NCBI RefSeq assembly: GCF_024172165.1
Contig: NZ_JAMZEB010000001.1
Coordinates: 1 to 64,000, forward strand
DNA length: 64,000 bases
Source: Nonomuraea thailandensis
GTDB taxonomy: Bacteria; Actinomycetota; Actinomycetes; Streptosporangiales; Streptosporangiaceae
Reading direction: 5' to 3'
Part shown: positions 1-9,878 of the stretch, one piece after another
Layout of the letters: each line of letters starts with the position of its first letter
How positions within the stretch are numbered: the first letter of the stretch is position 1
Made by a program: the position numbers and the translations under genes
The notes under the pieces: model-generated
Seen by the model: the letters and a program-made list of their open reading frames with translations, nothing else
Told to the model about the DNA's origin: nothing
Databases searched by the model: none

Positions 1-866
1 GGGCTCACCACTAACGGGGGGCGACCGCTCGCGGATGAGTGTGGACGCACCTGGACCATGCCACCGACGTATGTCGCGCTCCTGGAGGGTTCTCCCGGCG
101 AGGAGGAATCCTTGAGCCACCGGCGCACGTCGGCCACGCCCGGAGCGGGGAACTCCCACCAGTCACTGAGAAGGTCGCGGATCTGCTCGCCGGACCGCAG
201 GGTGATAGGCGCTGAAGTCTCCGCGTACACCTGCTCGATCGCCATGGTCGCCGCGACGCTGAGGGGCCATCTGATCTGAGATGCGAGTGCGCCATCACGC
301 ATCCTTCGGGAAGGACCTGACCGAGTGTTTCCACGATGACGGCGAGGTCACCGGCTGCTCCCACGAAGAGGAAGACGTCCAGAGCCAGCACCACCACCGG
401 CTCATCACCGTGGAGCATGGGCGAGACGTGCAGATCACTAAAGATCTTCGCCAAGTCTCGTATGTCGGCCTCGATCATCGTGGTGGCCTCATCCACGTCC
501 AGCAGTGCCCGCCCGTGGATGGCGACCATGGGGTCGTGATCGACGTACGCGACGCGCGCCCGGAGGGTCTTGCCCACCGCGATCTCGTAGACGTTCCGGC
601 GAGCAGGTAACCCGCAACTGAGATCGAGGAAGGCACTGAATTGCCGTTTTCACCACCCGGTTGCGGAACTCCCTGTTGTCGCGTACCGACTTCTTCAGAT
701 CAGATGCTCGCTCAAGCAGGGTCGCCGCAGCCGCCCGATCCGCCGCGAAGTTGTCCCGGCCGTCGAGGAGGCAGTCGTAGACACGCGCGCCGCTGGGCTT
801 GGCCGGGTCGATCCGCGGGGGTGTACCGGGGACAAGCAAGGAGTGGTCACGGCCTGCACTCCTCAT
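1..866 (-). pseudogene. decayed DUF574-type SAM-dependent methyltransferase
   Basis: Fragments of one protein lie in several frames. The N-terminal part (around 866-700) reads like the family start, with PSGARVYDCLLDGRDNFAAD. The SAM-binding middle (around 577-290) contains VAYVDHDPMVAIHGRALL. A C-terminal part in a third frame (around 279-10) contains LRSGEQIRDLLSDWWEF. An intact homologue lies at 48357-49157, with the same order of motifs (DAALDGVNNLAVDRA, VYVDNDPEVIAHARALM). At least two frameshifts separate the parts, so no full-length protein can be made. The 3' end may run out of the window at base 1. The family is common in actinomycetes, often beside XRE-DUF5753 regulators; no such neighbour is seen here. 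Confidence 0.75.
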
Positions 867-1600
867 CAGCAGATCCGCGGACGTCGCAAAGGCTGACGGG
901 TTGCATGTGATGGCGTGATCGCCCTCACATGGGGCGCATTCTGGTGTGGCTGCGCGGATGGGACTCACCTCGCTGAGGCTGCATGAGCACTAAGCGCGCC
1001 TCGCCCGGGGCGTTCTCGGCCCTGGTCTCGGCGGGACCACAGGTGTCACGGTTGCACCACGGTCCTCGCTATGAAGACCATCGTGGGGCGTTGGAGGCAT
1101 CGGTGGCCGGAAACCGGGCGTCACTCCGGCGGGGCTCCGCGAGGACGAACTGGCCGCCCTGGACCGGCTGACCGGCCCCAGGCCGGGCCAGGCGCCACCG
1201 CCAGGCGGTCGTGAGGCCTCATCCCACAGATATCCCGACGAGGGCACCGATTCCTTTCTGCTTCGATCCTGGTCCTCATCAGTGAGACCGTAACGACTTT
1301 CATCTCAAAATCGGACAGATGATGAGAAAAATGCAGCAATCTTCAGCCACGCCAGGAGCACGGAGGCGCTTCGCGCCTCGCAGCGGGGCCCCTGGAGTTG
1401 CCGCGGCTTGGGGCGCGACCTCCTGTGCAGGGAACACCGGAGCGGTCGGCCCGGCCGCCCACGACGACGTGGAGCGATGAGCTCTGGAAGGAAAGCGATG
1501 AGCACCTAGATCCCGGCCAGCTTGATCCGCTGGGACACAAGTGTGGCATCTTCCTTGCTCGAGCCGCCGCGCCGGGCACCGCCACAACCTCTGACCCTCG
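867..1600. other. non-coding or unresolved stretch
   Basis: No open frame here has a convincing start, ribosome site or recognisable domain. The short frames on both strands overlap one another and look like GC-driven shadows. The stretch separates the methyltransferase remnant from the repeat field of the replication module. Confidence 0.5.
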
Positions 1601-1615
1601 TGTCCGCGACGGCGC

Positions 1616-2322
1616 AGCGACTGAAGCGACTCAAATCGCCAATGGGCGCGCCGATCGCTCCGTTGGCATGCACTGCTTAAGTCGATTCCAGATCTCGGTC
1701 GCTTCAGTCGCTGCGCCCTGCGCAAAAAATGCCTCGTGAGCTGGGTTTTCTCCATCTGTCCGGGATGTGGCACTTCGCAGACCGCGAACAGCGACCAACA
1801 GCCAGGCGATACCAGGATCTCCTCAGTCGCTCCGCTTCGGTCGCTGCCCAAAAGCCCAGGTCAGCACCTAGGTCCTTATCCGCAGAGCGACCGAAGCGAC
1901 GCACCTCGCGGGTATATCCCCTCTAGGGACGCTCGCGTTCCCTGGCTTATAGGTAGTCACCTTCAGTCGCTTCAGTCGCTCGTGATGCGGCACAATAGCT
2001 TCGGACCAGGGGCTGCCTGCTCAGGAAGCAGCGACCCACTCAGCGTTCCTCATCGATGGGGTGTGTTGAGTCGCTGCCGTGGTCATCGGGGGACGCCCTT
2101 CCGAGACAGGCCGTCGACTAGTCTTTGACGCTGGGCCAGCAGTCAGTCGCTTCAGTCGCTAGGGTCACTTCGCAGCAACACCGTTCATTCACTACCAGGG
2201 CGACGTCCTCGCAGGGTAGCGACTCAGCCGATATCCACCCCAGGCCGACGAAGGAAGGAAGACGTGACGCCGCGATCCGATCACCACGGCTACCATGCGG
2301 CGCGCGCCCTCCCTCAGTCGCT
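1616..2322. repeat. iteron-like repeat field before the replication genes
   Basis: The 15-mer AGCGACTGAAGCGAC or its reverse complement GTCGCTTCAGTCGCT occurs at 1616-1630, 1698-1712, 1966-1980 and 2146-2160. A one-base variant lies at 1886-1900 and a degenerate pair at 1825-1845. Extra half-sites (AGTCGCT/AGCGACT) lie near 2070, 2218-2224 and 2316-2322. Both orientations occur. The field has no convincing gene and stops at the start of the Prim-Pol gene. Repeats of this kind beside a primase/helicase operon are typical of plasmid or integrative-element origins bound by an initiator. That role is inferred. Confidence 0.75.
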
Positions 2323-3367
2323 GGCCGTCGCCCTATGGTGCGCGGGTCAGGCGTGGCCGGTGCACCCGCTCCGACCAGGCGCGAAAACTCCCGCAGGCAA
2401 CTGCTCCTCATGCGGAGAGCGCGGCCACGTGGCGCAGGGTTGCCCCTGTCTTGGGCAGGGTCGGTGGTGCCACGGCTTCCATGCCGCCACCCTCGACGAG
2501 GACCTCATCACCACCTGGTGGTCGCACACGCCCGCCTTCGGGGTGGGGGTGGCCTGCGGCCCGGCCGGCCTGGTCGTCATCGACATCGACGCCCACTCCA
2601 CCCCCGTCCCTGACCGGAAGCAGCTCCTCCCAGGCATCAGCATCGACCGGCGGGTCGATCTGTCCGGGCTGGCCAACGGCTTCCACACCATCGCTCTGCT
2701 GGCCGCCCTGCGCGGCCAGCAGAGTCCCGCCGACGACGCCTCCACCCTGAGAGTACGGACGCCCTCAGGAGGCCTGCATGTGTGGTATCGGGCGACCCCG
2801 GGCGAGACGTATCTGTGCTCCACCGGGTCGGGCTCAGGTCGGGCACTGGCCTGGCAGGTCGATGTACGCGCCAGCGGCGGATACATCATCGCGCCGGGGA
2901 CCCGGACGAAGGACGGTGCCTACGCCGCCGTCGGCCAGTGCAGAGAGCCCGCCCTTCTGCCGCCGTGGCTGAGGCGTGAACTGATCCGGACAGGACACCT
3001 GGTCTCGCAGAACCCCGTACCGCCGGTTTCCACCGTGCCGCCTCGTGCCCGCCTGGCCGTGCTGGAGGCCGGCAAGCAGGAGGAGGGCACCGTGGCCGAC
3101 CGTGCATTACGACGCCTCATCGCGGACGTGGACGCCTGCCACCTGGTGCCCGAGGGGGCAGGGTTCAGCGCGAAGCTCAATCGGGCCGCCTACACCGCCG
3201 GCGGGCTCATTGCCGCAGGCCGCCTCACGCACGACACCGCCCACGCCCTGCTCCTCCAGGCCGCGCAGCACGCCCGCCCGGGACAGGAGCGGCGGTCCGA
3301 GCGCATCATCGACCAAGCCCTCGCCGCAGGGCAGCGCCGCCCGTTTCATCTCCAGGAACGGCTATGA
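2264..3367 (+). CDS. bifunctional DNA primase/polymerase (Prim-Pol, AEP family)
   Basis: This is a replication protein of the archaeo-eukaryotic primase superfamily, which makes primers and can extend DNA on plasmids and integrative elements. The acidic metal-binding motif is VVIDIDAHSTP (Asp107, Asp109). The basic/His motif TPSGGLHVWYR contains His172, and DVRASGGYIIAPGT (about 200-213) is the third conserved block. A Cys-rich insertion (Cys47, Cys50, Cys60, Cys62) may bind zinc. The GTG start is preceded by AAGGAAGGA at 2251-2259. The stop overlaps the next start (ATGA), so translation is coupled to the helicase gene. It lies directly downstream of the repeat field, which would fit an origin/initiation module. 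The family call is strong; the priming role in this element is inferred. Confidence 0.88.
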   Translation: MTPRSDHHGYHAARALPQSLAVALWCAGQAWPVHPLRPGAKTPAGNCSSCGERGHVAQGCPCLGQGRWCHGFHAATLDEDLITTWWSHTPAFGVGVACGPAGLVVIDIDAHSTPVPDRKQLLPGISIDRRVDLSGLANGFHTIALLAALRGQQSPADDASTLRVRTPSGGLHVWYRATPGETYLCSTGSGSGRALAWQVDVRASGGYIIAPGTRTKDGAYAAVGQCREPALLPPWLRRELIRTGHLVSQNPVPPVSTVPPRARLAVLEAGKQEEGTVADRALRRLIADVDACHLVPEGAGFSAKLNRAAYTAGGLIAAGRLTHDTAHALLLQAAQHARPGQERRSERIIDQALAAGQRRPFHLQERL

Positions 3368-4884
3368 TCCCGTCCCAAGACCGAGACGACTTCGACCCGA
3401 TCGCCGCCGCCCAGCAGATCCTCGACCTGTCCAACACGGCAGGCCCCGAGCCGCCACCCCAGCGCCGCGCCGAACAGCTCACCATCGTCGGGAGCGAAGG
3501 TCTTCTGCCTGACAGCCTGACCGACCGGGGTAACGCCAAACTGTTCGTGCACCTCTACGGCCGGGACTTCCGGCACGTCCCCGGTATGGGCTGGTTCCGG
3601 TGGGCGCAGCACCGCTGGGTGCTCGACGAGAGTGACGCCGTCATGTGGTCCGCGGGTGAGATGGCCGAGCAACTGGCGGTGTTCGACCCGCGTGGCCGCT
3701 ACAGCTCCGCCGAGTTGCGACGTCATCGGCGGCGGGCGCTCTCGACCACGGGCATGCACGCCCTGCTGGCGCAGGCGAAGGCGGCTCCGGGCATGGTCCT
3801 GGAGGCCGCCCGGCTGGATGCCGACCCCTATGCGCTGTGCACTCCGGCGGGAGTGGTGGATCTGCGGGTGGGGACCATCATGGCGCCCGATCCGTTGAAG
3901 CAGCCGCATTCGCGTTCCACGACCGTCTCCCCCCAGCGGTCGGCTACACCTCGATGGCAACGATTCCTACAGGACACGTTCGGAGGTGACGACGAGGGGC
4001 GCCAGACGATCGACTTCCTCCATGTGCTCCTCGGGTACTCCATCACCGGCGACGTCGGCGCCCAGGTCATGCCGTTCCTGTACGGGCAAGGCAAGAACGG
4101 CAAGTCCGTGCTGGTCGAAGTGATGCTGCAACTGCTGGGCGACTACGCCGACGCGGCCCCTCCCGGCTTCCTCATGGCCAAGACCTTCGACGGGCACCCG
4201 ACGGAGCTGGCGGAGCTGCGCGGCCGGCGCATCATCGTGTGCTCGGAGCTCAAGCCAGGCGATCGCTTCGACGAGGCCCGCGTCAAGCTGCTGACCGGCG
4301 GTGACAAGATCAAGGCTCGCAGGATGCGACAGGACTTCTTCAGTTTCGACCCCACACACCACCTCTGGTTGCTCGGCAACCACCGTCCCGAGGTGACGAC
4401 CGGTGGGTTCGCGTTCTGGCGCAGGCTCCGGCTGATCCCGTTCGAGCGGGTGGTCGCCGAGGAACGAAAGATCGACAATCTCGCGCGCATCCTCGTCCAG
4501 GAAGAAGGACCGGGCATCCTGGCCTGGCTGATCGAGGGAGCCGGCCGCTACCTTACGGGCGAGAAGGACCTGTCCGGCCCGCAACGCGTCCAGCTGGCGA
4601 CCGATGCCTACGAGGCCACAGAGGATGTCGTCGGCCGGTTCATCACCGAAGCATGCAAGCTTGATCCGGCCCTGCGAGCCGAGCAAGCGAGCGCCTACAG
4701 CGCTTACACTCGATGGTGTGGTCACGAAGGAGCTACCCCGGTCTCGGCACGTGCCTTCGCCGCGCGCGTCCGTGACACCCTGGGAATGGCCTCCCCGAAA
4801 GAGATGCTCCTGTCGAACTCTCGCAAGTTCTATCCAGGGCTTGGCTTGATCTCCGATCTTGACAGTGAGGAGCCGCAGCGGTGA
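3364..4884 (+). CDS. phage/plasmid P4-type (D5-like) SF3 helicase/primase C-terminal protein
   Basis: At 506 aa this is a replicative helicase of the D5/P4 family, expected to unwind DNA at the origin with the upstream Prim-Pol. Residues 241-248, GQGKNGKS, are the Walker A motif. IIVCSEL (290-296) is Walker B, and LWLLGNHRPEV (sensor-1 Asn at 339) is the SF3 motif C. The N-terminal ~200 residues fit the D5_N region. It overlaps the gene before it by 4 bases and the gene after it by 4 bases (GTGA), which makes a tight three-gene operon. Such pairs are known from satellite phages, integrative conjugative elements and actinobacterial plasmids. Confidence 0.9.
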   Translation: MIPSQDRDDFDPIAAAQQILDLSNTAGPEPPPQRRAEQLTIVGSEGLLPDSLTDRGNAKLFVHLYGRDFRHVPGMGWFRWAQHRWVLDESDAVMWSAGEMAEQLAVFDPRGRYSSAELRRHRRRALSTTGMHALLAQAKAAPGMVLEAARLDADPYALCTPAGVVDLRVGTIMAPDPLKQPHSRSTTVSPQRSATPRWQRFLQDTFGGDDEGRQTIDFLHVLLGYSITGDVGAQVMPFLYGQGKNGKSVLVEVMLQLLGDYADAAPPGFLMAKTFDGHPTELAELRGRRIIVCSELKPGDRFDEARVKLLTGGDKIKARRMRQDFFSFDPTHHLWLLGNHRPEVTTGGFAFWRRLRLIPFERVVAEERKIDNLARILVQEEGPGILAWLIEGAGRYLTGEKDLSGPQRVQLATDAYEATEDVVGRFITEACKLDPALRAEQASAYSAYTRWCGHEGATPVSARAFAARVRDTLGMASPKEMLLSNSRKFYPGLGLISDLDSEEPQR

Positions 4885-5285
4885 GCGCTTCGATCACACC
4901 CGATGACCTCGCGCACGAAATCGAGCTCGTATGGCTGGAGGACATCCAGGACCTCGACTACGTTCGCCAGAGTCTCGACAGGCTGCCAACCCGCGGCCGC
5001 AAACCCGCCTACTATCGCAACGGCAGGATGGTGGGCTACGCCATCCTGGGCTCGACCGCCAAGGGTTCCCCGGCCTCGGGCACCTTCCTGCGACGGGTGT
5101 TCTGGCTCGCACCCCACGACCGCGACCAGCAGCCGCAAGGCTTCTACAGTACGGGCGCGCCGGTCGAGGCGGTCGACCCGCGGACCCTGGCACCCCGCGG
5201 GCCCGGCAGGAAGACCGAACGCTCAGAAGGGGGTCCCCCCTCCCCCGCGATGGTCGAATTGGGCATTACCCTGGACAAGGCGTGA
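4881..5285 (+). CDS. hypothetical third gene of the replication operon
   Basis: This 134-aa protein starts at a GTG that overlaps the helicase stop (GTGA), so it is translationally coupled. No domain is recognised. The N-terminal half is acidic and helical (VWLEDIQDLDYVRQSL), and the middle is basic and aromatic (KPAYYRNGRMVGYAIL). The C-terminal tail is Pro/Gly-rich and looks disordered. Its position in the operon suggests a replication accessory or copy-control factor, but nothing in the sequence shows this directly. Confidence 0.75.
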   Translation: MSASITPDDLAHEIELVWLEDIQDLDYVRQSLDRLPTRGRKPAYYRNGRMVGYAILGSTAKGSPASGTFLRRVFWLAPHDRDQQPQGFYSTGAPVEAVDPRTLAPRGPGRKTERSEGGPPSPAMVELGITLDKA

Positions 5286-5328
5286 AATCCTTACATGCGG
5301 TGCAGGCCCCGGACGTGCCCAGAAAGCA

Positions 5329-5784
5329 TCAGGCGCTTTCTGCCGGCTGAGGTGATCGCAACCGGACTTGTACGTCCGCGAGGTCGATGTCCTCGTCGCA
5401 GGAGCACCGGATCTCGTGCTCGACCTCGGTACCGCACCGCTGGTGCACGAACTCCACCGGTCCGGGGCCCGTCCATTGATCGCCCCATCGCGTCAACGCG
5501 ATGATGACCGGCTTGAGCGTCTCGCCCATCTCGGTGAGGACGTACTCCTGATGCCCCGGGCGTGCCTGCAGGGCACGCGTACGGAAAACCCCCGCCTCTA
5601 CCAACGTGTTGAGACGTTTGGCCAGGATGTTCGGCGCGATGGCCAGGCTGCTGTGGAACTGGGAATACCGGGTGTAATGACGAAACAGGGCGTCACGCAG
5701 GATCAGCAAGGTCCAGCGTTCGCCGACCAGTTCCAGCGCCCGTGCAGCTGCGCAGTCCTCACCCTCGTACATTCGACCCAGCAT
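5329..5784 (-). CDS. HxlR-family winged-helix transcriptional regulator
   Basis: The protein has the HxlR signature: CAAARALELVGERWTLLILR, then SSLAIAPNILAKRLNTLVEA (recognition helix) and the wing EYVLTEMGETLKPVI. After the ~110-residue DNA-binding domain a short Cys-containing tail (HQRCGTEVEHEIRCSC) is present. The start at 5784 is preferred because AAAGGGGAC lies just upstream; an ATG at 5805 would add seven residues. The gene diverges from the PEP-mutase-like gene at 6014 with a palindrome between them, so autoregulation and control of that neighbour are likely. HxlR proteins often sense redox state or aldehydes; the signal here is unknown. Confidence 0.9.
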   Translation of the reverse strand: MLGRMYEGEDCAAARALELVGERWTLLILRDALFRHYTRYSQFHSSLAIAPNILAKRLNTLVEAGVFRTRALQARPGHQEYVLTEMGETLKPVIIALTRWGDQWTGPGPVEFVHQRCGTEVEHEIRCSCDEDIDLADVQVRLRSPQPAESA

Positions 5785-5817
5785 GTGTCCCCTTTCGACT
5801 TGCATGATGAAAGAAGT

Positions 5818-5839
5818 ATGGTTAGCATCACGCTACCAT
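5818..5839. promoter_or_regulatory. imperfect palindrome, candidate HxlR operator
   Basis: ATGGTTAGC and GCTACCAT form an inverted repeat around ATCAC, in the intergenic stretch between the HxlR gene and the PEP-mutase-like gene. The arms match except for one extra T. The placement fits an operator for the adjacent winged-helix regulator; binding is inferred. Confidence 0.5.
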
Positions 5840-6013
5840 CTGTCGCACAGGAAGGCTGCGCCGGCTCCCGGCGAGCCCTCTCCCGCGCTGTTCACGACAG
5901 TACCCATGAGCGGCGCGGACCCGTAGGCCGTCATCCCCGCGGAAAGGCCTGCCGCACTGACCACCGCGCATGACGCCGAGCTTCTCACGAAACCGCCATG
6001 GGGGAATGACAAG

Positions 6014-6850
6014 ATGAGCGACTCGTCCAGCAAGAACGCACCTGGGGATGTCCCTCGCGCCACGTCCGGCGCGAACCCCTCATCAGAGGACAAGGCGTCC
6101 CGGTTGCGGGCCTTGCACGTGGCGGGCGACCCCCTGGTACTTCCCAATGCGTGGGACGCGACTTCGGCGCGGATCGTGGAAGCCGCCGGTTTCCCGGCGG
6201 TGGCGACCAGTAGCGCCGCGACGTCCTCGATCCTCGGGTTCGAGGACGGGGAGACGGCTCCGGTGGAGGAAGTGCTGCGGGCAGCACAGCGGATGGTGCG
6301 AGCGGTACGGCTGCCGGTGACCGTGGATTTCGAACGCGGGTACGGGCTGGCGCCGTACGAACTGGTGGAGAGACTCGCCGAGACCGGAGCGGTCGGGCTG
6401 AACCTGGAGGACTCCGACCCGGCGAGCGGGCGACTCCTGGACGTCGGTGAGCAAGCGGACTTCCTGGCCGCCGTCCGTCAGGAGGCGCAGTACCTGGGCG
6501 TAGACCTGGTCATCAACGCTCGCACGGACGCGTTCCTGCGCCAGGCGGGAACGCCCGAGGAACAAGTGGCCACCACGCTGGAACGAGGGGCCCGCTATCT
6601 CGCGGCCGGAGCCGACTGCGTCTATCCGATCGGCGCGGCCGACGCCACGGTGATCAAGACTCTCACCGAAGGCATCTCCGGTCCCGTCAACGTTGGCTAC
6701 GGCCTTGGCGCTCGCTCCGTGGCCGAATTCGCTTCTCTCGGTGTCGCGAGGATCACCTTCGGACCCATGCTGCAGAGGCACGTCTACCAGACGCTCGAAG
6801 CCACAGTCCTGACCGCCCTCGCCGCCGACGGCAATCCCTTCGAGCGATGA
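6014..6850 (+). CDS. isocitrate lyase/PEP mutase superfamily protein
   Basis: This 278-aa TIM-barrel enzyme belongs to the PEP mutase/isocitrate lyase superfamily, which makes or breaks C-C or C-P bonds of 2-oxo acid substrates. Family motifs include LPNAWDATSARIVEAAGFPA, VTVDFERGYG (metal-binding acidic region), GAVGLNLEDSDP, INARTDAFL and GADCVYPIG. The usual KxKxxGHC loop of true isocitrate lyases is absent, as is normal in the short 'carboxyvinyl-carboxyphosphonate mutase-like' subgroup. The substrate cannot be told from sequence. The gene is divergent from the HxlR gene and stands alone on its strand. Confidence 0.88.
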   Translation: MSDSSSKNAPGDVPRATSGANPSSEDKASRLRALHVAGDPLVLPNAWDATSARIVEAAGFPAVATSSAATSSILGFEDGETAPVEEVLRAAQRMVRAVRLPVTVDFERGYGLAPYELVERLAETGAVGLNLEDSDPASGRLLDVGEQADFLAAVRQEAQYLGVDLVINARTDAFLRQAGTPEEQVATTLERGARYLAAGADCVYPIGAADATVIKTLTEGISGPVNVGYGLGARSVAEFASLGVARITFGPMLQRHVYQTLEATVLTALAADGNPFER

Positions 6851-7064
6851 CACCGTCTCGGCCATCGGCCCCAACGGCAGGCGCGGCCCCGGTGATCTGC
6901 GGTATGAGCCATCAGGAGCCGACGTCATGTGACAGGGATCCGACGGTCCGGCCTTTCCCTGCACGGGCCCCCCGTGCAGGGAAAACGCGCTGACAGCGAT
7001 TCTGCGGCGTCCTGCTGCCGACACAGACCCGACCATCGGATGGCGCGAGTTCGCCCGCCTATGA

Positions 7065-7280
7065 GGATCACAGGGCTTAGATTTTCGACAGTCACCACCA
7101 CATCAAGACCACGCGAAGGTTCGTGCTGGCTATTGGAGCCACCTGTACCTCGGTGCAATCGCGGGCGGGCGACCGCTGATCCTCTCGTGGGCGGCCGACT
7201 GGCCGGCGGCGACGCAGGCCTGGATCCGGTTGGCGGAGACCGGCGGCATAACGGAGTTCCGTGTCCTGCACGCAGGGTGA
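7065..7280 (+). pseudogene. 3' fragment of an unidentified gene
   Basis: The frame ending at the TGA at 7278-7280 encodes a protein-like stretch, with WSHLYLGAIAGGRPLILSWA and then DWPAATQAWIRLAETGG. It has no start codon other than a CTG and an in-frame stop at 7062-7064, so only a 3' fragment can be present. The parent gene is not recognised. The rest of 6851-7429 shows nothing convincing. Confidence 0.3.
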
Positions 7281-7429
7281 AGACCGCGCCGAGTGGCGCC
7301 GCCCTCACCGAAGAGCCTCACGCGGGCTGGCCAAAGCATCTGGACGACCAGCGCCGGTACTCGGGCGACGGCCGTTGATCGATACTTCCCGGCCCGGCTG
7401 TCAGTGCAGATCGCTGTTCCATGATCGAT

Positions 7430-8065
7430 CTAGTCGAGTGCGGCCTCCATCGCCGCGGTCAGCTGCGGACGGCCAGAGCGCCACTTCCCGATCGCGAACT
7501 CGTTGTCCCACACCAGCGCCCGGGGCACCGCCCCGAGCCGGCGCAGCAGCTCCCACTGCCCGGCCAGCAGATCACCCGCCTGCCGGGTCGGGATCATCAC
7601 GGCGCCGATCCAGCGCGAGTAGCCGCAGACCATCACCAGCACCGGCGGACGCCCGTGCTGCCCGCACCCCAGCGGCACGTCCGCCGGCGGGAACCACAGG
7701 TCGCACTGCGCCAGCTCACCGGGCTGATACACCGTCCGCGACACCGGATCCGGCGGCACGAACAGCGGCCGCAGCAGCGCCACCCGCGTGCGCAGCACTC
7801 GCACCGAATGCCGCCAGCCGATCCGCTCGGCGATCACCGTCGCGGGCATGTCCGGCCACTGCGCCAGCAATTGCCGGATCTGCGGCTCCACCGCATCCAC
7901 GATCGAGCCCTTCGGCGCGCGCACGTATCGGGGAGGCTCGTCGGCCTCTAACGCCCGGCGCACCGTGTTCCGGCCGATCCCCAGCTTCCGCGCGATCGCC
8001 CGAATCGGCATCAGCTCCGATCGGTGCAGCCGGCGGATCTCCGCCCAGTCCTCCACGCTCAGCAC
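7430..8065 (-). pseudogene. istA: IS21 transposase IstA, N-terminal half
   Basis: The 211-aa frame holds the IstA helix-turn-helix (RAIARKLGIGRNTVRRAL) and the start of the DDE integrase core (ELAQCDLWFPPADVPLG, VMVCGYSRWIGAVM, ALVWDNEFAIG). Full-length IstA proteins are about 400-520 residues, so the C-terminal catalytic Glu region is missing. No istB ATPase follows. It should be inactive. Confidence 0.8.
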
Positions 8066-8136
8066 CCCTCCGCTCTAACCCAGCAGGGTCACAGGGGTGG
8101 GTCCATTTTCAGATGCCGCCGCTGGTCCAGTATTCG

Positions 8137-9878
8137 GGATCAGGCACACTTTCCGTGATCGGACCCTGGTCAGTTGGTCAGCAGCATGCGTTTGCGCAGG
8201 AGATCGAGGTTGGCGCGGCCGTACATCTGTCGCTTGAGCATCTTGGTCCGGTTGACGTGTCCTTCGACGGGCCCGGAGCTGTAGGGCAGGGTGAGCCCGG
8301 CAGTAACGGCATCGTGGTCCCGGCGTAGCCCGGTCACGAAGGAATGCAGCTCGGGTAGGTCGTCGCTCATAACCGCGGTCATCCAGGCCTCCAGGTTCTG
8401 GCCACGGCGGTGCATCATCATCTCGGCGAACTGGCGCACGTGCAGCCGAAGCGCCGCCAACTGAGGGCAGGCGGTGGTGAGTTCCTGGAGCTGGCGGTGT
8501 TCGTCGAGGTCGAGGTGAGCGGGATTGCGCAGGAACCAGCCGGCGGCCTGACGGACCGTGGGCGGCCGCGTGGATGTCGGTGCGGGAGGCATTCCGTCAC
8601 GCAGGGGCGGACGTACTGGCGGACGGTGGTGCTGCTGCCGTGATAGCCCAGAGCCCCAAGCTCCTGGTAGAGAAGCTCGGCGTTGGTACATCCCTCGGTC
8701 CAGCGTCTGCGTAGGTAGGAGTCATAGGACTCCAGATTCTTGGGCCGTCGGCCGGTTCCGTTGTGCACGAGCAGGTCTTCGGGGCTGGCGGCGCGGGCGA
8801 AGCGCCGGACGGTGTTGCGGCCCAGGGACAGCAGACGGGCGATCTCCCGTAATCCCTGGCCTTGCTCGAGCAGGCCGTGCACGGCGGCGTGCCGTTCACG
8901 GGTCCGGGTGGCGATGCGGTCCTGGCGGTCGGCGGGCGAACGGGGTGGAACGGGCGGTGCCGCAGGTGGCGCCGTGCCGGTACCCAGGCTCGGCGCGATG
9001 GCCAGGGCTTTCAGGTGGTCGCGGTGACGGGTGACGGTGCGTTCGACGGCCTCACCGAGGTTGCGCCACAGGTGCCACCTGTCCGCGACTTGGGTCGCGT
9101 GCGGCGCTCCCCGGGTGATGCCCTCGGCATAGGCGCCGGCCCGATCGCGGCAGACGATCTCGGCCCCGGGATGCGCGCGCAGCCACGCGGCCAGGGTGTC
9201 GGCCGTCCGGTCGGCCAGTACGTCCACCACGGTGCTGGCGGAGATGTCGATCAAAATCGTGCCGTAGGAGTGGCCCCGCCGCAGCGCGAAGTCGTCCACC
9301 CCGAGCACCCGCGGACCGGATTCCACAGCCGGATCTGGCAGGGCGCGAATCAGCCTGATCAGCGTCATCCGGCTGGCCGAGGCCGTCAGCCGACCGGCGA
9401 GCCTGGCTCCGGCACGACCGCCCAGCGCCAGCGCGATGGCCTGCAACGCGCTCGCCGCCCGGACACTACGGCGACCGTATCGCACGGTCAGTCCCGGAAC
9501 CTGCTCGGCGAACGTCGTCTTCGCACAAGTGGATGTGCGGCAGAAGAACCGGTGCACCCGCAGATGGATAAGCACCTCCTGGCCCCCGACCGCGGTATCG
9601 GACAGTCGTCGTTCATAGTGGCTGTGCACCCGCTGCGACAGTGTTCCGCACGCCGGGCAGGTGGCCTGTACGGTGCTGGTTCTGGCCTGGATCCGTACCG
9701 TGGTTCCCGACCGGAAAACCTGTTCAACACACACGCCGACCAGATGAGGGAACAGGACGCCGAGCAGCTCCTTGATCAACACCCTGCAGATGTTCGTGAG
9801 CAGAGGCCCGGCTACCAGCCGGAACGCCCCAACTGTGATCTACCCAGCGGGTCCCATCACGGAAAGTGTGCCTGATCC
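8137..9878 (-). mobile_element. complete ISL3-family insertion sequence with 8-bp target duplication
   Basis: The ends at 8137-8166 and 9849-9878 are inverted repeats of ~30 bp, each reading GGATCAGGCACACTTTCCGT inward, with one mismatch further in. Both are flanked by the same octamer AGTATTCG (8129-8136 and 9879-9886). An 8-bp duplication is the rule for ISL3. The element is 1,742 bp and carries one transposase gene with a frameshift. Confidence 0.93.
8170..9782 (-). pseudogene. ISL3-family transposase, one frameshift
   Basis: From the start at 9782 the protein shows the ISL3 zinc-binding region (CPACGTLSQRVHSHYERRL ... FFCRTSTCAKTTFAE) and the DDE core (GVDDFALRRGHSYGTILID, IVCRDRAGAYAEG, ADRWHLWRNLGEAVERT). 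Near the frameshift comes a helix-turn-helix (GLREIARLLSLGRNTVRRF). At about 8602-8610 (CCGCCCC on the coding strand) the frame shifts. The C-terminal ~145 residues, including SSGPVEGHVNRTKMLKRQMY with the catalytic Glu, continue in the other frame. The restored length of about 535 aa suits the family. The shift could be an inactivating indel or a sequencing error in a C-rich run. Confidence 0.85.
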
